A stretch of DNA of 64,000 bases from NCBI GenBank assembly GCA_028671895.1, contig CM053803.1:46188786-46252785 (forward strand). The letters run 5' to 3'. Below are positions 34,268 to 46,210 of this stretch, in pieces. The notes beneath the pieces were generated by a model. It saw only the letters and a program-made list of their open reading frames with translations, ran no database searches and was not told the origin of the DNA. The stretch comes from Oenanthe sinensis (Eukaryota > Streptophyta > Magnoliopsida > Apiales > Apiaceae). How positions within the stretch are numbered: the stretch's first letter is position 1; the number at the start of each line of letters is the position of its first letter. The translations under genes were made by a program, and so were the position numbers.

Positions 34268-34524
34268 CTCCCTCCGTTTCACAAAAAATGGCGTTTTATA
34301 AATTTTAAAAATCAAATTTATTTAATTTTGACCGTAAATTAAATATTATTAATTTCTATTTTTACAAAAATAAAAATTAAAGCTAATAATTAATGACATC
34401 TACTTTTCAATGATATATTTTTTTTAATTTTTATTTCTACTAGTAATTATTAATTAGTGGTCAAAATTGAATAAGTTTGACTTATATTTTTTATAAAACG
34501 CCATTTTTTGTGGAACCGAAGGAG
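34268..34524. mobile_element. Stowaway-like MITE
   Basis: The ends are CTCCCTCCGTTTCACAAAAA and the inverse TTTTTGTGGAACCGAAGGAG. The arms continue with ATGGCGTTTTATAAA against TTTATAAAACGCCAT. Confidence 0.9.
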
Positions 34525-36465
34525 TAGTAGTAATATATATATATATAGGAGATATGTGACCAAGTAGCAAGTATTAATTTCTAACCCTTTTGCAACTAAT
34601 TAATTGATGCCTAACTAATGACGGGTAGCATAGAAGAAACTTCTCATGCTGGTCTCACACGAGAATTCACAACTAGCTAATTTTATAAATCGTCAAAGTC
34701 TCCGCCATCTATGCCGTATGTATATTGTCGAATTTTAAATTCATTGTGGAATTTAAATTCATTGTGGAATGTGCTTCAAAAAAAAAATCATTGTGGAATG
34801 TGATTTTCTTTTTCTGTTAATTTCTACATTTGGCTGTATTTATTTGAAAAGACACAAAACTTAATGCACCGTTCACATGTGATAAATATATTTGGTAGTA
34901 TATTCAGATTATTTATTTTCACCGTTAATATCTATCACATTTTTTAAATTAAAATTAAAACTAATACAAACATGCATCTAACTTTTTACGTGGACTAGCT
35001 AGAGCATATACTACAATTATATTGGTTAGTACGTGGTGGTTGGTACAGACGAGTAGGTTTAATTATGGCCCGGGTGAATATATACATATACAGTCAGGTT
35101 GGTTAACTCTTCTATCAATCTCTTTTCAAGGCTCTAATAAACAACTTTTCTTTCTTTTCTTTTTTAAGGTGGGAACCGCGGCGGGTAAATAGCGCGACAG
35201 ATTTTGACCCATGATATTCCTCTCTTTAATCAATTAAGTCAAATCTTGCGGGTAATTTTTCTTCATTTTTATCCGTCTAAGTAATTAATCATTTCTCGAA
35301 GGAAAACAAGTTTTCTTCATGGAAACCTAACTTTGTTTTCTATGATAATATGTCTTATAAAAGTTTGTTGAATTTTCATTCTTATTTTTCTAAATTAATT
35401 TACCTAAATTTTATAAATGTTTCAGTCGTGATATAGCCATCTATCCACCATTTTTATAGTAGATAAAATTACTAAATTGTTTATATGAATGCAGAATATA
35501 TCAATATCAAGTCATTCTATTCGTATTTGGAAGAAGTATTTTAGGATTTTTATCTATACATTATATATATAAAAAGTTAATAACATTAGCACCCATTTTA
35601 TAATATGTAGACATGTAGTCAGATAATAATAATATCATAATATATAGAAAAATGTTAAACATATAGTTAAAAAGTATTCATATATAATACTGTTGGATAA
35701 TATTATTGACTAGGAGTCTAGGAGCATTATTTTAAAAATCGGTGATTAATCACCGATTAATTCATATTCGGTAATTCATCAAACTGATTAAATTTTAGAT
35801 TATCTATTAATCATTTCAATTAATTTTTGATTTATCTTATTAATCTCTATTTTGTGTTTTCACTGTATTTTTACTGACGAAGTCCGATTCACGCTTTTTA
35901 TAAGACTGAGTAACTAGAGTAGCAAGTAGCAACCCGGAGACCAAAAACTCTGAATTATGTGGACTTTAGCCTCGGTCGATGAGAGAAGTTTCCTTTTCAA
36001 CTTTCCGTTTCTTGCGGGACGAAAAGTACGTAAAACATCAAACAGTGCGTAGAGACCGAGTCATGTTATGGTTAGTGTACAATAAGACTTATTTTTGAAG
36101 TTATACATGTCACTTGTGAATTGTGATTAGATGTTGAGAATGCATGCTACTTTTAATAAGTCTTAATTGCTAACTACATTAATTAACCTTACTTAAAGTG
36201 GCATAAGATTTTGATACACATAAAAAGGAAACTTAGATTTTATACCGTACAAATATATCTGCATATGGATGGGAAAAAGAAAACTTAATCATATACAGAT
36301 ATGAAATTATTAAGGAAAATGCAAAAGTCAGTCAATTGTTGTTAATGAACACTGAAGAATAGACTTATGACTTTGATGTTTGATACAAGACATTCTGTAA
36401 TTGGGATCCAATTGTTAACAATGAATTTGTTGGCACCTATAGAACACGGAAAAAGGAATTTACTG

Positions 36466-36724
36466 CTCCCTCTGTTCCAATTCAAATGTGTTGTTTGATT
36501 TTTAGAAATTAATTTGATTAAGTTTTGATTGGAAATTATATATAATAAAATTATAAAAAATTTAAAAAATAATATCATTAGAAAATATATTATATCTATT
36601 TTAAAATATAATTTTTAATTTTTAAAAATGATAAAAGAATGATATTTAATTTTCGGTCAAAGTTTGATTAAATTGATGATAAAAAATCAAACAAACTATT
36701 TGAATTGAATTGGGACCGAGGGAG
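36466..36724. mobile_element. Stowaway-like MITE
   Basis: The ends are CTCCCTCTGTTCCAATTCAA and TTGAATTGGGACCGAGGGAG, in inverse. The arms are over 80 bp with moderate identity. Confidence 0.88.
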
Positions 36725-37254
36725 TAGCAGAACCGTGGTTATTGATTTCATTGATCTGGAATGTTCCCGCAAATTAATTTAGAGCGTTTTTTATACCTTC
36801 CTTTCGCGACTTTCAACGTGTTTGCTTTCGGTTAAGATGTAATGACAATGTCTTTATAATGTTCCGTTTATATTATTGTTATAAAAAAGAATCATAGTTT
36901 CTTTTAATTAAAAATTATCAAAATTTTATTTAATAAAATTTTAAAATAATTCTCTGAAAAATAAGCAAACACTCATATTTTTGGAAAAAACTGTTTTCAA
37001 TTTTTATAAAAAATGAATACAGCTATTACTGTCAAATCTCTTTAAAAATATTATTTTTTATATTATATTTCAAAACATGTAAAAATCAAAAATATTTCTA
37101 AGAAATTATTTGAATTTTCTAGGTAATATTTTTCTATAATTATAATTTTAAATATTTTTGAAACCGATAGCATTAATATTAAATTTTAATATGTTATTAT
37201 TATGATTTTAATTTTACACATGTATTAATAATTTTAGTGATAATATAAATATTA

Positions 37255-37505
37255 CTCCCTCCGTCCCAACCAATTCTTTACACTTTCCTTTTTGGGACGT
37301 CCCACCCAATTCTTTACATTACTAAAAATAGTAACTTTTAACAATAAATATATTATTACATCCACTACTTCACTCCACTTTTTCAACACTTTACACTATT
37401 ACACTCACTATTTCATTTATTTTAACAATAAAATCACTATTACACCCACTATCCTTGGTCTCCGTGCCCGGACCAAATGTAAACATTTGGCCGGGACGGA
37501 GGGAG
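37255..37505. mobile_element. Stowaway-like MITE, same subfamily as the one at 19,899
   Basis: TA-flanked. The ends are CTCCCTCCGTCCCAACCAAT and GGCCGGGACGGAGGGAG. The interior TTCTTTACATTACTAAAAAT matches the inner MITE of GT90 copy C. Confidence 0.92.
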
Positions 37506-37660
37506 TATATTTTAGTATGTTATTGTTGAGATTTGAATTTTAAATATAAATATTAAATTTTAATATGTTATTGGTGAGATTTGAAACATAAATATTAATA
37601 TTAAATTTAATATATTATTTATTAGGTTTAAACATTAAATTTTTTATATTAAATATTAAT
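37506..37660. repeat. Imperfect AT-rich tandem repeat
   Basis: Units similar to TAAATATTAAATTTTAATATG and TTATTGGTGAGATTTGAAA recur two to three times before the retroelement ORF. Related sequence lies on the far side of the MITE at 37,140-37,250. Confidence 0.5.
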
Positions 37661-38576
37661 ATGATTACTCCTGCAGTGATGAGACAAGCCCTTCATCTTC
37701 CGGAAGTGGCTATGTATGATGATCTTGTTGGAGATGAACAGATAAAGGATTTCTTCAGAACAATAGACTATGGAGGTAATCTATCAAAGCTAGGGAGTCT
37801 CACAAGGCCAAATCTAAAAAGAGAATGGAGCTTCTTCTTTGATTGTATTACGAGGGCCTTCACTACAAAATGCAGTAACTTTGATGCAATCCCTCAATTA
37901 TCTCAACAAATTGGGTATTCTCTGACCCACAACTTGCAGTTTAATTTTCCATGGTTAATTATTAGGCAATTAGCTAGTAAAATTGATGATGATGCACTTA
38001 CTATTTATTTTGCTAGATTTTTACAATTGATTTTTAGCCATTTATTGCCTGAGGTTAGTTTTGACAATGATCAAAGTTTAGCTAGTTTTAGTATGAACAA
38101 GATAATTTTTGCTGATTTAGCTAGGAAAGATGCAAAGAAAGGTGAAGGTAAACTATCTCAACTCTTTTATCCCACATGGATCAGGCTTCTCTTACATCAG
38201 AGAATTCCTACCATGTATGAAAGGGATTTTCTTTCTGTGGCTATGGATCAGAGTTTAGCACCATCTGATTCTAACCCAAGCCACCTACCAAACACTGACT
38301 AATAAACACGGATTCCAACCTCTACAGTCTCCCAAAAGATTGTAGTTGTAATATAAACCTCTCAACAAGGGCCAAGCAGCAAAAGAAAAGGAAAGTCAAT
38401 TAAGGAATCCTCTCCAAAGAAGAGGAAATTGAAAGATAAAAATACTGATTCTGATGATAGCAATGAAGGGTTGGTTTTTCCTGTAAAGAAGGTTGTTAAG
38501 AAGGCTTCTGAGATTCCTCCTGCACCATTCATGAAGCCATTAACAGTTAATCCAATGCCTGAAATGAAAAAAGAAG
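37661..38576 (+). pseudogene. Post-pol ORF of host retroelement, first part
   Basis: The open frame 37661-38302 starts MITPAVMRQALHLPEVAMYD and continues DDLVGDEQIKDFFRTIDYGG, FNFPWLIIRQLASKIDDDAL and FADLARKDAKKGEGKLSQLF. I recall related blocks from long extra ORFs of plant Copia-type elements, but I cannot name a domain. After a stop and frameshift it goes on, in 38,380-38,576, with a Lys/Ser-rich stretch (KRKSIKESSPKKRKLKDKNT). It is then cut by the Copia insertion; homology resumes at 52,127. The element's own gag, pol and 5' LTR are missing upstream, so it is truncated at about 37,660. Confidence 0.65.
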
Positions 38577-40374
38577 TGAAAGGCTGTATGTATAGACCTA
38601 TATGTAACATAGGGTTATAACTCAACATAAGAACAGGACGTGTAAACAATATGAAGTTATCACCGGAATCAGGAAGACATGAAGACTTGGTAAAGACAAA
38701 GGATAAAGAAGAAATCTACAGACTTGAAGCATTAGCTCACTGGAAGAAGTTCATTAATATGTTCATGCCTCAGTGAAGAATAAAGGTTGAAGTATTCAAG
38801 GATGTGGAAGCAGTGAAGCAGTTGTCAAAGTACCAGAAAGATTCTAGTGATCCAAATCTGCAAATCAGTCAAGCAATGATTTGCAGAGCTCAAGTACAGG
38901 AATCGATAAGATAGAATATACGGCAAATACAAAGAATCAAAATATTAGATGGAATCTTGGAGTCTATTATAGATTGCTGGAGGAAGTTCATTCATATGTT
39001 CAGACTTCAGTGAAGGATAAAGTTCGAAGATGTTCAGGGTTTCAGATATGTTTATGGTTCAGCATAAGTGCCAGAGGATTCCAATGTACTTACAATCGAA
39101 GCACTTCTAATCAACAAGGAACAAAGTCAATTGTATTGTAAAGAAGATGTGAAGATCAAGATCGTGTTAGTCGTTTGTGAACCAGACCAGTTGCACCAAA
39201 CGTCAGCACAAAAGAGATTGAGAATTGCATCTATGAATGAGAAGAATTGACTATCTACTGAAATGGGTAACAAGTGAAGTGGTATATGATGAAGCTCAGA
39301 ATAAATCAAGTTCGAATTAACAAGGAAATATTTATTTGACTTGGTTGCAGTGGAAGAAATTATATTAAGAGCTTAACAGGTTCGAATTTGGCTAAGTAAA
39401 GAAGACTACAGAAGCTGTATCCAGAAGTCAACTTGGTCAAGCTATTTCGTCTCATTCACCGATGGTTAACAAGCTATTTTGTCTTATTCACAGATGGTTA
39501 ACAACCATCGGGTGAAATGGAAAAGAATTGGTGAAATGAAAAGGGCTTATTTTTGTCTTATATGCCGATAGTTACTAACTATCGGAAAAGAAACAAAAGC
39601 CAACTAGCCACTTGCCGATGGTTACTCATGTTTGAAGTAATTGATTTTATTTCAGGAATTGTTTTAATCCTCCGATACTTATTCTACAGACTCATCGATG
39701 GTTAAACAATTACTCAGTAAATTGTTCCGATACTTAAGGAAAAACAGAAGTGAAGCAGCAACTAGTTTACTTGGTCCTGAATGAGCCACGTATCTTGGTT
39801 GAAAAAGTCTACACATATATTGAAGCAGAGCCATTCATTTGAGTCAGTCTTCTGCAACACAACAAAAATAACCAGAGAGAGAGAAGGCAACCGGAGAAGA
39901 GAGAACACCCAGAAAATCTATACCTCCTCACCGGAGATGTATTAGTGGCCGGTCCCTTAACGGAAAATGTTCAGGACCACTATATATCACTCTCTACGGT
40001 CTTAGTTTCCTTTGTACTGATCTAGAAATACTTGTATAGGAAATTGAGAGTTATATGTTTTTGTTAAGCAGCGAAGAACTTGTTCTTCGGACCGGATTTG
40101 TTGACCGGGTGTAGCAACCTCAGGGTTTATATTTATCAAATGATATATTCCCCGAATCTTGTGTTGTTTATTTTCCTGCTGATTTTCCAGAACTGAAATG
40201 ATTAATCCTAAACACAGAAAATTAGTAAGCAGCTCCGTAAACACTATTCACCTCAAGAACACGAGCCCACTAACCGAACTCTAAATTATTTATCCGCAAA
40301 AGATTCGAAAGAATTTTTTGATTTAGTGAGTATCGTATTCAACCCCCCTTCTACGATACTTCCGGGGCCTAACA
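38577..40374 (+). repeat. 5' LTR of the complete Copia element
   Basis: Begins TGAAAGGCTGTATG and ends GGGGCCTAACA. It is long for a Copia LTR. It carries several palindromic CGATAGTTA/CGATGGTTA motifs at 39,459-39,735 and the C-rich block TATTCAACCCCCCTTCTACG near its end. A stretch with TATATATTGAAGCAGAG at about 39,810 is a possible TATA region. Confidence 0.97.
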
Positions 40375-40375
40375 A

Positions 40376-40388
40376 TTGGTATCAGAGC
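40376..40388 (+). other. Primer-binding site
   Basis: TTGGTATCAGAGC directly after the 5' LTR, complementary to initiator Met-tRNA as in other plant Copia elements. Confidence 0.92.
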
Positions 40389-40479
40389 TGATTGATTGAT
40401 ATACAAATCAAGATCCATTAGCTCAGTGAAGCTCGCCAGGCGGAAGCTGTTTGGACTTAGAATGATTAGAGACCTTGTT

Positions 40480-40820
40480 AAATAAGTTTAATTATAAACT
40501 TTTAATAATTTTATTTTATAAACTTTTATAAAAATTTATTTTATAAAGTTCTACAAATTTATATTATAAATTTTACTTAGTTCAGTTTATAAACTTAATA
40601 TTAAATTTATTTTATAAACTTTTATAGAATTTGTTTTATAAACTTTTATTAGTTTATATTATAAATTTTAATTAGTTTATTTTATAAAGTTAATATTAAA
40701 TTTATTTAATAAACTTTTATAAAATTTATTTTATAACATTTTATTAGTTTATATTATAAATTTTAATAAGTTTATTTTATAAATTTAATAAAGTTTAGAA
40801 ATTTATTAAACAAATTTAAC
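40480..40820. repeat. AT-rich tandem repeat in the leader of the Copia element
   Basis: Variants of ATTTATTTTATAAACTTTTAT recur around ten times, with a period near 30 bases, between the primer-binding site and gag. Further AT-rich runs continue to about 41,700 with repeated TTTTTCTTAAATATTAATTT. Confidence 0.75.
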
Positions 40821-41819
40821 TTGGTCCATTTTTCTTCTTTGTTTCAACTTGACCAGTACATTGAATTCAAAAGCAAGTGTACTTGGTTGCTACTGACTAC
40901 ATGTTCAGAATGCAGTGTACATGGTTGTGTCACGCGCGAGAAAAGGAAAAGCAAGTGTCCGATAGTTACTAACTATCGATACGTCCCCGATAGTTACTAA
41001 CTATCGGAGCCGCATTCTGATATTTTTTATTTTTGATTTATTATGTTTTAAAAATTTAAAAATTCTTAATTTTAAATTTTTCTTAAATATTAATTTACGA
41101 TTTATTTAATTTTTAAGAAAATTTGAAATTCTTGAAAATTAAATTTTTCTGTAAATATTTATTTTTGATTAATTTATTTTTTAAGAAAATTAAAATTTTT
41201 GGAAATTTAATTTTTTCTTAAATATTAAATTAAGGGTGTCGAAGCTGCTTGGACGTCGCAGAGTGTTCATTTTTGAATTGCGTCTCAGAAAAAGATATTT
41301 GCCCTTGGTGTAATTTTTGTTTCCGGAATAAAAATTGACCAGTGTTTATTAAACTCTGAAACATGATCATATAGTATTTTTACTGTGTAATCATGTCTTA
41401 AATATTAATATTGGCGAAGTTTCTTTTTGAGGAAAAATGTGAATCATTAGTGTTACTCTTGGACATAAGCTCCCTAGATGCTATTTTGGCCTACTTAACG
41501 TTTTGAACCTTTAATATCTATTTTAGATTTATTTATTTTTCTAAGAAAATTTAATATTCTTGTTAATTAAATTTTTCTTAAATATTAATTTACAATATTT
41601 TAATTTTTAAGAAAATTCAAAATTCTTGAAAATTAAGTTCTGTAAATTTTTATTTTTGTTTAATTTATTTTCTAAGAAAATTAAAAATTCTGTAAATTTA
41701 AATTTTTTCTTAAGTACTTATTCGAGGATGCCAGAAGTTAGTAGTTGAAGATTTTTACGGGTTATTGAAGACAATGAAGATCGACTGAAGATTATCCAAA
41801 GAAGTTGATTCTGGTTATA

Positions 41820-42690
41820 AAAAGATTATTTGGGTACAGTTTTTAGTTGGTTTGAGTTGAATTTGAAGATGAAAAATCTTAGGGGTTTAAGTAGTGTAAA
41901 GGAGAACAAACTGGACATCCTAATATCTCAGTACAGAAGACGTAAAGATTATTCTACAAGGAGATTACAGGAAGTTCGTGCTAACACTGCAGATCATCTG
42001 GAACATAGGATTACAGCTACAAGGGAATCTAAGGATACAACCACATTATTTTTAGATGAACTATTTGTGTGCTGAAGGCCTATGAACTGGAACAACAGCT
42101 GAAGCAGATAATATTTGGTAAAGCAGGTTGTTAGCATATCCACTGTATTTGTGACCCATGAACCAAATTTGATTGAATTCAAGGTTGAGAACCTCTGAAC
42201 AGAAATGAAATGATCCTAGAAGCTGAATTGAAGATGTTGTAGCTCGAGGTAGTGGTCAAGGTGTTTTATGTAAATTTGACACTTTGGAATAACCTGAGAT
42301 CTGGACGACTAGTTAAGCCTGCAGGGCAATAGGAAGTTCAGTGATATCAGATTCAGATGGAATCTCAAAATCTAAGGTCCTTACCTATAGATTCCATCAA
42401 GGAGATTTTCAAGACCAATTCAAGAGGCGGTTACAAAACATGGATGGTTGATTATAAAAGACAAGATCAGGGGTTTGCTACACAGTTTGAAGAAGCCTGT
42501 ACAAGCAAAAGATGACAGACACTATGTTGGGTTGAAGCAGGAATCTTAAACATTAGTGAGGATGCAGCAAGGGAAAGCATTTGTTGATGAAGTAATGCAA
42601 GGATGATTCTATCAGTGACAGTGATGAACCAAATGAATATCTGGCATCAATGACCAACACTAGAGATGAATCATTAAGCACTTCACAGGT
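41820..42690 (+). pseudogene. Copia gag remnant of the complete element
   Basis: Fragments in several frames match gag blocks of the minus-strand elements at the left end of the window: VKENKLDILISQY, then ADHLEHRITATRESKD followed by LKAYELEQQ. Near the end comes an acidic tail SISDSDEPNEYLASM. I found no intact zinc knuckle. Frame changes and stops occur every few dozen codons. Confidence 0.7.
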
Positions 42691-43530
42691 ACACTTACTA
42701 ACTAGTATATCTTTATCTAATTCATAATTGTATGATTATTATGTTTTGAAATGTATTAGGCTCGTGTCAGCATGTTAGCATCTTAGAACTTAAGTGCTTA
42801 ATTGATTGCTAAGAATAAGATTTCATGCTTAGTTATATGAGTTTAGTGAGTACATTTCATACTTGATTTTCTATGCAGTAAAATGAATATCAAGAATTAG
42901 ATAGTTGCTAGACTGTTAAGTGTATCCCTAAAACATTTGTTTGAAACTTGATTTAAATCTTCTGTGATTTAATACCTCTGCTAATGTTGTGAAAATTGCT
43001 AATAGACAAACAGGTCATAGATCAGATATTTTATATTTGTTCTTATTGTGATAAATGACTTGATAAATGTATGTGGAATTTGATATTGCTTATAATGTTT
43101 TATTCAAATATTCTACATATTCTTAAATTGTTTATGTGCTTATTTTCACATGATTTGCTTGCACTCACATAGTTGCACGTAAATGTCATATCATATCATG
43201 TATTGCTTGTTAGGGATAAGATGGTAGAATTACCTAAGTTGTCAGTAAAATTTGTAGATTCAAGGTTTAATCTAAAACTGACTTAGGTAATTAGAGATAG
43301 TTAAAAATGTTAGACAATGACAGAAATGGACTAGACAGAATTAGTAATTAATTTGTTAGTTCTTCTATCCATGTGCTTTATGCATATTGAAGCTGTTGTT
43401 ACCTTTGATAATATCTCTAACCCATCTGGACTCAATTAAAATTGAGTACCAAGAAGCTTAATCATTTGTGATTGCAGAGTATGTAACTAAAGACAAAATT
43501 TATGTGACTTCGTGACACTTATTGTTCGAG
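42691..43530. other. Non-coding spacer between gag and protease of the Copia element
   Basis: AT-rich sequence without recognisable protein homology. In an intact Copia the gag-pol frame would run through here, so this looks like inserted or heavily decayed DNA. Confidence 0.4.
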
Positions 43531-44300
43531 GCATATGATTAAGATTAAAGCTCTAATATCACAGTGGTTGAGAAAGCCTCCCCGATGGTAACCTTTGGAG
43601 ATGACAGCAAAGGATGTACTAGGGATATGGCTATCATGAATTAAGAACTGTTATCAGTGGAAGCATCTTTCTTGTGGAAGGACTTAAGCACTATCTACAG
43701 GGCACTAGGAAATTCTTTGTTAAGGGTTTTCTGGAATAGCATTGAAAAGTAAAAGTGTTTGATCTCAAACAAGAAGGTTGGAAGCTCACTCAACTGAGAG
43801 TGAGGAAGATTGTTCGTAGCTGTCATGGAATTCATATGCAAAGGTGAAGTGAACTTTTCAGTAAAGCTTCATCAGTAAAGAGTTAGCTATGGCAAGAGAA
43901 GCTCTCACACTTGATATTCAAGACAATGGATTCTCGATAAAGATGAAATTGGTGAGAGGACTGCTTCTAATGGAATTCTATCCAGAAGGACATTTTGAAG
44001 TATGTCATATAGGGAAGTCAATAAAAACATCACACCAAAGCAAACTATGTCAATGAAGAAATATGCTTAGTGGTATTTGATGACAACCCTAATTACAAGT
44101 TGGTGATGTTCGTGCATTCAACAGACAAAATGTCACAGATGGTAATTGATCACTTCAGGTAGATCAGTTGGAAGCAAAGTAAGCTGTGAGAACTTTGAAG
44201 TCAGATAATGGAACTGAATTTCGCGAATGAAGTTCTAACTGAATTCTGCACTGAAAAAGGTACTTTGAAGATGAAGTAATTAACAAAGCATGCTACTGTA
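43530..44300 (+). pseudogene. Protease and integrase remnants of the Copia element
   Basis: The protease end is seen as EKASPMVTFGDDSKGCTRD. The integrase core follows in several frames: a VVFDD block, FVHSTDKMSQMVIDHF, then SDNGTEF and NEVLTEFCTEKGT at about 44,195-44,260. The first two Asp of the DDE triad can thus be located, but frameshifts fall between and inside the blocks. A Glu for the third position was not assigned. Confidence 0.75.
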
Positions 44301-44348
44301 TTCAACAAAGATCGTGAAAGGACTTAGTCGAAAGCTATCAAGGCATTT

Positions 44349-44594
44349 GTGATTAAAAACCAGAAGGTGATTGAAAGACTGAATGTATCGACCTACTACA
44401 CCAAGCTCCCAAGCATTCAAATGAAAGACTATTCTGAATCTTTGAAGTTTGACATCTTGTCAGAATCAAATTCAAATACCGATGATGAAACTGAGGTTGC
44501 AGAAGGAAACAATGATAATGATGTTGATTCAGATCCTATTAGTGGAATTGGTAGTGAAACTACACAACTCGTGGACTTTAACAGAATCCACTGA
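44349..44594 (+). pseudogene. Integrase-RT linker remnant, acidic
   Basis: An 81-codon frame rich in Asp, Glu, Ser and Asn (SESNSNTDDETEVAEGNNDN), in the place of the variable linker between integrase and RT of Copia elements. It ends at a stop and the next section is unreadable until RT. Confidence 0.5.
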
Positions 44595-44839
44595 AAAAGG
44601 TGAAGGATCTTCAACACATCCTAACAGCAACTCAGGGGGAGCAAAATAATAGAAGGATCTATTAGTCGTACTCAACACAATGAAGATCAAAGGAATACAT
44701 TAAGAACATATCTGCCAAGACAAAGGGTTTGAAGTCAAAGTCATTCCTGGAGTCTAGTTCTTAGTGATCCGGATTATTGAGTAAAAGCTAGAAGTGCTAA
44801 TCAAAATGAACATATATTTTTCGGGACCCAACAATCAAT

Positions 44840-45670
44840 AATTGGTATCCCAAAGAATACTGTAGAAGCACTGATTGATCTAGATTGGGTGATTGCAAAT
44901 GCAAGGTGATCTCAATCAGTTCGAAGGCAGAAACTACTGAAGCTGGAACCCAGACCACTAAAGTCGAAGCTGAAATTGGTACAGCAAGGGTTCACAGAAA
45001 CTGGATAATAATTGGCATTGTTATGAGGGACAAAGCCAAACTGGTTGCTACAGGTTACTTTCAGGTAGAAGGTGTCGACGATGATGGAAACAGAATCTTC
45101 GGGACTTTCAAGATCTAACAGCAAGCACCAGTGACGAGACTTGATTCTTTTTGGGCCTAACAAGATAAGGGCCTAACAATAGGATATTCCTAGCACATGT
45201 TGAGCATTCAAGCATGAAGACCTATCAGATGAATGTGAACAAGTGCACTCCTGAATGGTGAGTTAGAAGTTAAAGCTGATGTACAACATTTCCTGGACTT
45301 TGAAGTAGCAGATCATTGGAATTTGTATATCATTCTCTTCACAAGCTCTCCATGAATGGAGTTAGGAATTCAATCAAAACGTCAAGGACATGGTATGACA
45401 CTCTAACTGCTAATTACTTGAAAATGATTTTATATTAGAGTAGTTATACATATATATCTCTCTAGAATGCAAGGCACACATAATGTCATATATATGTGCT
45501 AGTATACCTTGAGTATATTATATGCGGGTCTACTAACAAAAATTTGGCAAGGGATATTTGCTAAGTTAATGCAGAGTAGGTAAGATGAGCATGTTGGAAG
45601 AGTTGCAGTTCTTTTTGAATTATAAGTAATTCAAAAGAATGATGGCAATTAAAGTAAGTCAAAGATCTTT
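44840..45670 (+). pseudogene. Reverse transcriptase remnant of the Copia element
   Basis: The RT start reads PKNTVEALIDLDWVIAN. RDKAKLVATGYFQVEGVDDD follows in another frame. A block corresponding to APRAWYDTL appears as KDMVYDTLT near 45,380-45,405. The active-site region reads VYLEYIICGSTNKNLA where YVDDIIFGST is expected, so the catalytic Asp pair is lost. Sequence for the next block (ELSFFLG type) is frameshifted. Confidence 0.75.
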
Positions 45671-46210
45671 TGAAGATGCGCAATTTGGAAGATTCTAGAC
45701 CTGCCAAGACTTCTTGCCAACAGACCACTAAGCTTGATCAGTGCAAATCAGGTATATGAACTGAAGTGACAAGCTATAGAGGTATGATCAACTCATTACT
45801 TATTCTATGCATAAAGACCATATATTTTATTCTCGATATGCCTATGTGCAAGTTTCCAAGTGGATACTAGAGAATCTTATCTTATAGCTAAGTTATGAAT
45901 TGTTAGATATCTTAGGGGATCACCAATTCTTGAAATCTGGGACCCTAAAGATACTAGGTTTAACCTAATTGGCTATATAGATATAAATATACAGGTTGTA
46001 AGAAAGACAGGGAAGTCATTCCTAGAAGCTGTCATTATTTTCAGCAACTCTGTTGATCTCTTCACACCACGTATGGAACAAGCGCATGGACACTAGGTAT
46101 CATCTATTTTGAGATTGTCCTTAGTAGAATAAATTGCAGATATTTGCTGAACAACTTGATAAATTTATTTTATCTAAGTTGGTTAGTGAATTGGGGATAT
46201 TAATTATATG
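45670..46210 (+). pseudogene. RNase H remnant of the Copia element
   Basis: The block before RNase H reads IVRYLRGSPILEIWDPKDTR. The catalytic stretch expected as a YSDADYAGC type reads YIDINIQVV. The C-terminal end is recognisable in FILSKLVSELGI, matching the usual end of Copia pol. Catalytic residues are lost. Confidence 0.72.

Larger units (their letters stand above)
34077..37254. other. MITE-rich intergenic DNA
   Basis: The first part should hold the PAR1 promoter. Two Stowaway MITEs (34,268-34,524 and 36,466-36,724) are listed separately. The rest is AT-rich. At about 35,740-35,800 the sequence repeats short forms of ATCGGTGATTAATCACCGAT, a local palindrome. No gene is supported. Confidence 0.5.

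Noticed and set aside
38881..39250. Short frames inside the LTR (repeated at 50,628-50,997)
   Set aside because: They are identical in both LTRs only because the LTRs are identical. No coding signature.
40480..40820. Possible CRISPR-like or satellite array
   Set aside because: Units are variable, AT-rich and adjacent, without unique spacers. It is a simple tandem repeat within a retroelement leader.
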